Source of the DNA: Bacteroidota bacterium
Lineage (GTDB): Bacteria; Bacteroidota; Bacteroidia; B-17B0; Aurantibacillaceae
NCBI GenBank assembly: GCA_013288015.1
Contig: JABDCR010000015.1
Location: forward strand, 1 to 49,000
Length of the DNA stretch: 49,000 bases
Direction of reading: 5' to 3'
Below are positions 43,020-49,000 of this stretch, in pieces; position 1 is the first letter of the stretch, and every line of letters begins with the position of its first letter. Below the pieces are notes generated by a model. That model was not told where the DNA came from. It did no database searches and saw nothing but the letters and a program-made list of their open reading frames with translations. The position numbers were made by a program, and so were the translations under genes.

Positions 43020-45332
43020 GTGCGGAATAATTATACAATACTACTTTTTCTTTTAAGCATTTTAGTTTTATTTCATCAAAACATTCAAGCTCAAAAAGTA
43101 GGTGTGGTGCTTAGTGGTGGTGGTGCAGGAGGTGCTTGCCATGTAGGCGTGTTAAAGGCATTAGAGGAAAACAACATTCCTATTGATTATATAACCGGAA
43201 CTTCTATTGGTGCTTTAATTGGTGGTTATTATGCTGCCGGTTATAGCATAGAAGAAATTGAAAAAATGGTTACTTCAGAGAAATTTGTAGAGTTAACCAG
43301 AGGATATATTGAAAAGAAGTATCAATATTATTTTTTCAGAAAAGAGGATGATGCCTCGTGGATTACATTAAAAGTATCTTTCGATTCATCATTAGTAACC
43401 AATATACCAACTAATGTAATTAATCCTATACCTATAGATTTTGAGATGGTTAAGGATTTTTCAAATGCCGCTGCTGCTGCCTCATACAATTTTGATAGTT
43501 TATTTGTTCCGTTTAGATGTGTTGCCTCTGATATCGAAAACAAAAAATCTGTTGTGTTTAAAGATGGGAAATTAAACCAGGCAATTAGAGCCTCTATGAC
43601 TTACCCAATGTATTTAAAACCTATTAGTGTAAATGGGAAAATTTTATTTGACGGGGGGCTTTATAATAATTTTCCGGCAGATGTGATGAATAAAGATTTT
43701 AATCCTGATTACATTATTGGCTCAGTAGTTACCAGTGCTAATCCAAAAGTAGATGAAGAAAATTTATATGCCCAGCTACGCAGTATGCTTATTAATAATC
43801 CGGATTTTAGTTTGCAAAACAAGGCGGGAATCATTATTAAATCGTGGAGTGATGTTGGTACATTTAATTTTAACTCTTGCAAAAAATTGATTGATAGTGG
43901 ATATGTGGCCACTACACGACAAATATATTCTATCCGTAAAAGTATTTCTATTTCTATAACCAGAGAACAGATAAACGAAAAAAGAAAAAAGTTTAAGCAG
44001 AAATTTTCGGAACAAACTGTTGTTGAAGAAATTAATATAGAGGGATTAAGTAAAAAACAACAGTTTTATGTAAAACACGTGTTACAAAATAATCCTAAAA
44101 AACTATATACTTTAGAAAGTATAAAAAAAACTTATTTTAGGCTTGCCGAAGACCCAAAGATACAATCCGTTTTCCCTACACTTGTACTTAACCCACAAAC
44201 AGGCAAGTACATATTAAATTTAAAAATAAAACGTCAAAAAGATTTGTTTATTCAATTTGGTGGAAACATCTCTACACGCCCTATTAGTACCGGTTTCGTA
44301 TCGGCACAGTATAATTATTTTTCAAAGTTTGCGATGTCAATATATGCTAATGGTTATTTTGGAAGACTTAACACATCAGGCTTAGCAAAAATCAGATTTG
44401 ATTTTCCATCTAAATTACCCATATATATAGAACCCTTAGTTTGTTTTTCGAGATGGGACTATTATAGAAGCAGTACCTTGTTTTATAATTTTCAGCAACC
44501 AGCATACTTAACTCAAAATGATAAGTATGGTGAATTGAATATTGGTGTGCCTATTGGAAATAAATCTAGAGCCATTATTGGTGGTGGAGTTGCCGAATTA
44601 AATAATATTTATTATCAAACAAGTACTTTTAGTACAAAAGATACTGCTGATCAAACCAGGTTTCAGTTTCTTTATGGAAACCTTGAGTACGAGTATAATT
44701 CATTAAACAGAAAACTGTATGCATCAGAAGGGGGATATTTTAGTTTTAAAACAAGATATGTAAATGGTTTAGAAAGTCTTCTTCCTGGCACTACTTCTAA
44801 AGAAGTAAAGCAGCTTGATGTTCCGCACGAATGGGTTGTTCTTAAAATGAAATTTGATGGCTATTTAAAACCATTTAAATTTTTTAAAGTGGGTATTTTA
44901 GCCGAAGGAGTTTATTCTACACAGAATTTATTTTTAAATTATACCTCATCGGTGCTTTCTGCACCGGCTTTTATGCCTACACCCGAAAGTAGAACCTTGT
45001 TTCTTCCAAACTTTAGGGCATATCAATATATGGCAGGTGGGGGTAAAATGATTTTTAATCCGATAAAAAAGATAGACATAAGATTTGAAGCCTATATTTT
45101 TCAACCTTATCAAGCCATAAATGATAATATAAATAGTAAGGGTGTTAAGTTACCGCCTAGCTTGGGTAAAACTTTTGCCGACAGATATTATGTTGGTATG
45201 GCGGCTATTGTTTATCATACAGCTTTAGGGCCACTTAGTTTATCTGTAAATTATTATCATGGAGAATTACAGCCTTTTACCTTTTTAGCACACTTTGGCT
45301 ACACATTATTTAATAGAAAATCTATTGAGTAA
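43020..45332 (+). CDS. Patatin-like phospholipase fused to a POTRA-like segment and outer-membrane barrel (PlpD-like)
   Basis: A 770-residue exported protein. The GTG at 43020 is chosen because the promoter lies upstream of it and it gives a signal peptide (VRNNYTILLFLLSILVLF, cleaved after QA); an open extension to 42972 seems untranslated. Residues about 26-300 are a patatin domain: oxyanion loop SGGGAGG, catalytic serine in GTSIG, aspartate in FDGGLYNN. A POTRA-like segment (VVEEINIEGLSKKQQFYVKH) follows, and the last about 350 residues are aromatic-ended beta strands like an Omp85/TamA-type barrel, ending FLAHFGYTLFNRKSIE. The layout matches type Vd autotransporters such as PlpD, with a larger barrel. 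It would be a lipase displayed at the outer membrane; its stop overlaps ribD by 11 bp. Confidence 0.88.
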   Translation: MRNNYTILLFLLSILVLFHQNIQAQKVGVVLSGGGAGGACHVGVLKALEENNIPIDYITGTSIGALIGGYYAAGYSIEEIEKMVTSEKFVELTRGYIEKKYQYYFFRKEDDASWITLKVSFDSSLVTNIPTNVINPIPIDFEMVKDFSNAAAAASYNFDSLFVPFRCVASDIENKKSVVFKDGKLNQAIRASMTYPMYLKPISVNGKILFDGGLYNNFPADVMNKDFNPDYIIGSVVTSANPKVDEENLYAQLRSMLINNPDFSLQNKAGIIIKSWSDVGTFNFNSCKKLIDSGYVATTRQIYSIRKSISISITREQINEKRKKFKQKFSEQTVVEEINIEGLSKKQQFYVKHVLQNNPKKLYTLESIKKTYFRLAEDPKIQSVFPTLVLNPQTGKYILNLKIKRQKDLFIQFGGNISTRPISTGFVSAQYNYFSKFAMSIYANGYFGRLNTSGLAKIRFDFPSKLPIYIEPLVCFSRWDYYRSSTLFYNFQQPAYLTQNDKYGELNIGVPIGNKSRAIIGGGVAELNNIYYQTSTFSTKDTADQTRFQFLYGNLEYEYNSLNRKLYASEGGYFSFKTRYVNGLESLLPGTTSKEVKQLDVPHEWVVLKMKFDGYLKPFKFFKVGILAEGVYSTQNLFLNYTSSVLSAPAFMPTPESRTLFLPNFRAYQYMAGGGKMIFNPIKKIDIRFEAYIFQPYQAINDNINSKGVKLPPSLGKTFADRYYVGMAAIVYHTALGPLSLSVNYYHGELQPFTFLAHFGYTLFNRKSIE

Positions 45333-46356
45333 AAACAGCTAACTCATCATCTCCTATCATCTGTGAATTTGATTTGCTTTTATTAATAACAGGAGCTTTA
45401 ATGCCTGATTGAAAATATTTATTTCCCGTAAAAATTCGCGCTTCATCCCACAAACCTCTATCTATAAAGCTTTGCAAAGTATGCCTCCCTCCTTCTATAA
45501 TAACAGAAGTTACTTTTTTATCGTATAAATAGTTCAAAATTTGTGGGGTAATTTCCTTTGTAAAATCTATTTGATGGTAAGTAACATTGTTTACACTCAC
45601 CTCTTTTTTCTCAGTAATAACAATCGTTTCTGCTGCATTAGAAAAAATTGGATTTATAAATGGCACCTTTAATTCTTTATCAATTAAAATACGGATTGGG
45701 CTTTTTCCTTCGGTTAAACGTACTGTTAATGCCGGGTTATCAAGCAAAGCAGTAGTTGTTCCAACCAGTATAGCCTGCTCTTGCGCACGCCAAGTGTGTA
45801 CTAATTTTTTACTCTCGTTATTCGTAATCCAGTTTTCTTCTCTAATAAATGGAGGAAATTTAGAAATAAAATTATCCTTTGTTTGCGCCCATTTTAAAAT
45901 TATATAGGGACGTTTTTTTTCGTGATAGGTAAAAAAGCGTTTATTTAATTCGTACGCCTCTTTTTCTAAAACACCAGTAAACACTTCTATGCCGGCGTTA
46001 CGCAACTTTTCAATGCCTTTACCTGCCACTAAAGGATTTGTATCTAAACAAGCAACAACTACCCGCTTTATTTTATGTTCTATCAATAAATCACTACAAG
46101 GAGGTGTTTTGCCATAATGTGAGCATGGTTCGAGATTTACATATACCGTACTTTCGGCTAATAAATTTTTATTTACAACACTTGCTATGGCATTTACCTC
46201 AGCATGTGCCTCGCCATATTTTTGATGATACCCCTCGCCTATTATTACATTATTATGCACAATAACACAGCCTACCATTGGGTTTGGAGCCACGCTGCCC
46301 AAGCCCTTTGCCGCCAGCTCTAGGCAACGCTGCATATATTGATTAAAGTCATTCAT
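45322..46356 (-). CDS. ribD: Bifunctional riboflavin biosynthesis deaminase/reductase RibD
   Basis: A 344-residue enzyme for the second and third steps of riboflavin synthesis. The N-terminal deaminase has the zinc site H51 and E53 (GEAHAEVNAI) with C78 and C87 (PCSHYGKTPPC), and NPMVGCVIV upstream. From about 150 the reductase domain begins with RPYIILKWAQTKDNFIS and contains TTALLDNPALTVR and VIIEGGRHTLQSFI. It is full length. It is convergent with the patatin gene and divergent from the tryptophan dioxygenase gene. Confidence 0.95.
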   Translation of the reverse strand: MNDFNQYMQRCLELAAKGLGSVAPNPMVGCVIVHNNVIIGEGYHQKYGEAHAEVNAIASVVNKNLLAESTVYVNLEPCSHYGKTPPCSDLLIEHKIKRVVVACLDTNPLVAGKGIEKLRNAGIEVFTGVLEKEAYELNKRFFTYHEKKRPYIILKWAQTKDNFISKFPPFIREENWITNNESKKLVHTWRAQEQAILVGTTTALLDNPALTVRLTEGKSPIRILIDKELKVPFINPIFSNAAETIVITEKKEVSVNNVTYHQIDFTKEITPQILNYLYDKKVTSVIIEGGRHTLQSFIDRGLWDEARIFTGNKYFQSGIKAPVINKSKSNSQMIGDDELAVFTQ

Positions 46357-46403
46357 CTAAATAAAAATAAGCCCTATATTTATCGGATAAAATTACATCA
46401 AAT

Positions 46404-47369
46404 ATGGAACTAAAGCCGGAGATAATTGAAAAAATAAAATTGCTGGATGCCAAGTATGCTGCTATGGGACAAGACCTAAATGCTTATTTAGAAGGTTTAC
46501 TACATGCGGATTATTTAACTTACTGGAATTATATTCATTTAGACACCCTGTTATCATTACAAAGTCCGCTTACAAAAATACCTGATGAAGAAATTTTTAT
46601 CATGTATCATCAAATAACTGAGTTGTATTTTAAGCTTTGTATACACGAGTATAAGCAGATTTGCAACCGCACCGCTTTAACAGCCGATTTTTTACTTGCC
46701 CGTGTAACCCGCATTAACAGATACTTTGATGCACTAACACTTAGTTTTGATATTATGAGCGAAGGAATGGAAAAAGAACAATTCTTAAAATTCAGAATGA
46801 GCTTATTACCTGCCAGTGGTTTCCAAAGTGCACAGTATCGTATGATTGAAGTTTATACTACTCCTTTTACCAATTTAATGCATAAAGACTATAGAGGAAA
46901 ATTTGCCGAAATACCAACTGATACAGAAGTTGAAACTATGTTTGAACATATTTATTGGAAAGAGGGCGCTACCGAACTTGCCACAGGTAAAAAAACATTA
47001 ACATTAAAACAGTTTGAAGAAAAATATGCGCACCAAATAATTATGCTGGCTAAAGAATATAAGAACAAAAATGTGTGGATGCTTTATAAACAGTTACCTG
47101 AAACTGAGCAAAAAAACGCTAAACTGTTGGAAGCCTTTAAGCATTTAGATGTTAATGTAAACGTAAACTGGCCATTAGCTCATTATAAAACTGCGGTGGC
47201 TTATCTACATAAAAACCCCGAAGATATAGCCGCTACTGGAGGCACTAATTGGCAAAAATACTTGCCACCCCGTTTTCAAAAACGCATCTTCTTCCCTACC
47301 CTATGGACTGACGCTGAAAAAGAAGAATGGGGCAAGCAATGGGTAAAGAAAAACGTGTTTAACCAATAA
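46404..47369 (+). CDS. kynA: Tryptophan 2,3-dioxygenase
   Basis: A 321-residue heme enzyme that opens tryptophan to N-formylkynurenine. The family pattern is clear: YWNYIHLDTLLSLQ, then DEEIFIMYHQITELYFKL with the conserved histidine of the active site, LPASGFQSAQYRMIE, and the C-terminal TGGTNWQKYLPPRFQKRIFF, which corresponds to the TGGTSY..YL segment. Slightly longer than the short bacterial form. No kynureninase or kynurenine monooxygenase is nearby. Confidence 0.9.
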   Translation: MELKPEIIEKIKLLDAKYAAMGQDLNAYLEGLLHADYLTYWNYIHLDTLLSLQSPLTKIPDEEIFIMYHQITELYFKLCIHEYKQICNRTALTADFLLARVTRINRYFDALTLSFDIMSEGMEKEQFLKFRMSLLPASGFQSAQYRMIEVYTTPFTNLMHKDYRGKFAEIPTDTEVETMFEHIYWKEGATELATGKKTLTLKQFEEKYAHQIIMLAKEYKNKNVWMLYKQLPETEQKNAKLLEAFKHLDVNVNVNWPLAHYKTAVAYLHKNPEDIAATGGTNWQKYLPPRFQKRIFFPTLWTDAEKEEWGKQWVKKNVFNQ

Positions 47370-47403
47370 CACAATAATTTTATTTATCTTTCGTTCCTAA
47401 GCA

Positions 47404-48474
47404 ATGAGGAAAATTGTACTCTTTTATCTACTAATTCTCTCTTTCGGAAAGTCATTTTCGCAAGTAGGTGGTTTGGCATCTTATTCGTACTTAAATCTTC
47501 CTATACCGGCACGTACGGCTGCTTTAGGTGGCAGTTCTATTGCTTTAAAAGACGATGATATAAACACAGCAGTTCAAAACCCGGCATCGCTTTCAAGTAA
47601 AACAAATAATGCACTATCAGGCAGTTATATAAATTTTTTAGGCTCAATAAACTATGGTTATTTAACTTATGGCAGAAGTTTTAAAAACATAGGTCATTTT
47701 GCAGTTGGCATACAAGACATTGGTTATGGCAGCATTAGTGAACGTGACGAATACGGAAATCAAACAGGTACATTTAAGGCTAACGATTATAATTTCAATT
47801 TAACATACACCTACGATAAAGACTCTTTATTAAGCTATGGCGCTACACTTAAAACTTTGTATTCTAAATACGCACAATATACTTCTATTGGCAATGCGTT
47901 AGATTTTGGTATAACCTATAACAAAGCTTCAAAATTATTTGTGCTATCTGCTGTGGTACAAAATATAGGTAGAGAATGGAAAACCTACACAGGTGGCGGC
48001 CCACATGAAAAACTGCCATTTAATATTTTGATAGGTGCTTCTAAAAAATTTAAACATGCACCGTTTAGGTTTATTGTTACTTATGATTATTTAAACCGTT
48101 GGGATTTAACTTATACCGACCCAAATAATCCGCCACCTACAGTTGACCCATTTACCAAACTCCCTATTAAACAACATCCATTTAAACAATTTATGGATAA
48201 AGCCGGCAGGCATTTTATTTTAGCTACCGAAATTTCGCTTACAAAAAACTTTTTTGTACGCATTGGTTTTAACTACAAAATGCGTAAAGAACTTTCGTTA
48301 ACCGATAAGCAAGGCATAGCCGGTTTTTCGGGTGGTTTAGGATTTAAAATTTCTAAATTTAATTTTAGTTATTCGTACGCTCAAATTAGTCCGGTATATG
48401 CCATGAACAGCCTTACACTTTCAACTAATTTAACCTCGTTTGTTAAAATAGACAAGCCTGTTGTTACTCCTTAA
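47404..48474 (+). CDS. porQ: Type IX secretion system outer-membrane protein PorQ
   Basis: A 356-residue protein with signal peptide (ending SFGKSFSQ) and a start typical of the PorV/PorQ group: YSYLNLPIPARTAALGGSSI, DDDINTAVQNPASLSSKTNN and FAVGIQDIGYGSISERDEYG with GTFKANDYNF. PorQ is a 14-strand barrel of the FadL type, part of the attachment complex with PorU, PorV and PorZ that receives T9SS cargo. The region downstream begins with the chimeric ORF 10 bp after the stop. Confidence 0.88.
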   Translation: MRKIVLFYLLILSFGKSFSQVGGLASYSYLNLPIPARTAALGGSSIALKDDDINTAVQNPASLSSKTNNALSGSYINFLGSINYGYLTYGRSFKNIGHFAVGIQDIGYGSISERDEYGNQTGTFKANDYNFNLTYTYDKDSLLSYGATLKTLYSKYAQYTSIGNALDFGITYNKASKLFVLSAVVQNIGREWKTYTGGGPHEKLPFNILIGASKKFKHAPFRFIVTYDYLNRWDLTYTDPNNPPPTVDPFTKLPIKQHPFKQFMDKAGRHFILATEISLTKNFFVRIGFNYKMRKELSLTDKQGIAGFSGGLGFKISKFNFSYSYAQISPVYAMNSLTLSTNLTSFVKIDKPVVTP

Positions 48475-48484
48475 ATGTGATTCT

Positions 48485-48895
48485 GTGAGCGACAAGCATC
48501 TCCTTAGTAAAACTTCTTTCTTAAAATCCGTACAATGCACTAAGGCATTTTTTCTTTACAAAAACCACTACCAATTAAAAGACCCATTACCTAAAGAAAA
48601 ACAAGCTGTATTTAATCGAGGACACCAAGTCGGTTTTCTAGCGCAAAGTTTATTTCCGGGTGGAGTAGATGTTAGTCCTACACATATTTCTAAATTTAAT
48701 GACTCAGTTAAAAGAACAAAAGAATTAATTGAACAAGGCTGTTGGATTGGAGCTAAAAGTATAGTTTGTCAGGGAGTTGTGGTTGGCAGCCACGCGGTGC
48801 TTACAGTTGGTTCTGTTGCAACTAAAAATATGAATGATTATACTATTTACCAAGGTAACCCAGCACAAGCAATTAAAGAAAGAGTAATTAGTTAA
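48485..48895 (+). CDS. Chimeric ORF: DUF2779-type nuclease start joined to a hexapeptide acetyltransferase end
   Basis: A 136-residue frame from a GTG at 48485 (an open extension starts inside porQ at 48461). Residues 1-about 84 (LLSKTSFLKSVQCTKAFFLY, QAVFNRGHQVGFLAQSLFPG, RTKELIEQG) match the N-terminus of DUF2779 proteins, a PD-(D/E)XK nuclease-like family normally about 480-650 residues. From about residue 85 (CWIGAKSIVCQGVVVGSHAV, YTIYQGNPAQAIKERVI) it is the C-terminal left-handed beta-helix of a sugar O-acetyltransferase of the hexapeptide family, normally about 180-220 residues. Neither part is complete: the nuclease core and the acetyltransferase active-site histidine are missing. The join is in frame at about 48738-48742. 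It is probably non-functional: either a deletion fusion or an assembly join. Confidence 0.7.
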   Translation: MSDKHLLSKTSFLKSVQCTKAFFLYKNHYQLKDPLPKEKQAVFNRGHQVGFLAQSLFPGGVDVSPTHISKFNDSVKRTKELIEQGCWIGAKSIVCQGVVVGSHAVLTVGSVATKNMNDYTIYQGNPAQAIKERVIS

Positions 48896-48921
48896 TAGAA
48901 CACAATTATTTAAACGACAAA

Positions 48922-49000
48922 ATGATAACACATCGTCCACGTAGAAATCGTAAAAATCAAGCCATACGTAATTTGGTACAAGAAAATAATGTACTGGTAA
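48922..49000 (+). CDS. hemB: Porphobilinogen synthase, N-terminal part (runs off the right edge)
   Basis: The first 26 codons from the ATG at 48922 (RPRRNRKNQAIRNLVQENNV) match the start of HemB, which has RPRR.R....IR.LV.E. HemB condenses two 5-aminolevulinate molecules to porphobilinogen in heme synthesis. Only the N-terminus is visible, so the call rests on this motif. Confidence 0.75.
   Translation, partial: MITHRPRRNRKNQAIRNLVQENNVLV

Noticed and set aside
1-49000. tRNA, rRNA, insertion sequences, prophage or defence system
   Set aside because: Reading both strands gave no cloverleaf, no rRNA segment, no transposase or integrase, and no recognisable restriction, toxin-antitoxin or phage gene; the DUF2779 fragment alone does not support a defence system.

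Overview
The window is about 49 kb of AT-rich chromosome from a Bacteroidota bacterium, most likely a free-living member with a type IX secretion system (T9SS) and gliding genes. This rests on gldF/gldG, a porP/sprF-gldK-gldL-gldM-gldN locus, porQ, a choice-of-anchor L surface protein, a DnaE with an N-terminal exonuclease, candidate TAnnTTTG -7 promoter boxes, and few Shine-Dalgarno-like sites. No rRNA, tRNA, insertion sequence, prophage or CRISPR array was seen.

Layout. 1-7.1 kb: a minus-strand group (surface protein fragment, rlmD, a carboxypeptidase-regulatory-like exported protein), then dnaX on plus, whose tau part lies in the -1 frame after a run of ten A, then a minus-strand block DUF1573 lipoprotein-yajC-ybbR-phbB. 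7.2-12.2 kb: LysE-family exporter, lnt, lpdA, hutI. 12.3-19.5 kb: dnaE (exonuclease + PHP + polymerase), a small lipoprotein and two glycosyltransferases, the first frameshifted. 19.5-22.9 kb: a cystathionine beta-synthase-like enzyme, a PhyH dioxygenase and sucD. 22.9-30.1 kb: gldF-gldG-DUF4340, dnaN, UDP-glucuronate decarboxylase, acylphosphatase and an MFS carrier. 30.1-30.45 kb: a tandem array of hairpins between convergent genes. 30.5-34.1 kb: an M23 peptidase divergent from a tightly overlapping ribF-LRR-ferredoxin-unknown-GNAT operon. 34.1-36.7 kb: a lipoprotein, asd, and a gene-poor stretch with GGGC motifs every 11-12 bp. 36.7-42.9 kb: the T9SS core operon. 43-49 kb: a patatin/outer-membrane-barrel protein, ribD, tryptophan dioxygenase, porQ, a chimeric ORF and the start of hemB.

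Functional themes. Three DNA polymerase III holoenzyme genes are present (dnaX, dnaE, dnaN). The T9SS/gliding genes form three separate groups (gldFG; porP-gldKLMN; porQ). Envelope genes (lnt, yajC, M23, patatin-barrel) and central metabolism (lpdA, sucD, asd, ribF, ribD) fill the rest. Most of the window is housekeeping. The signals most worth checking are the dnaX frameshift site, the 94-bp tandem hairpin array, the phased GGGC array, and the ORF that joins a DUF2779-type nuclease start to an acetyltransferase end.
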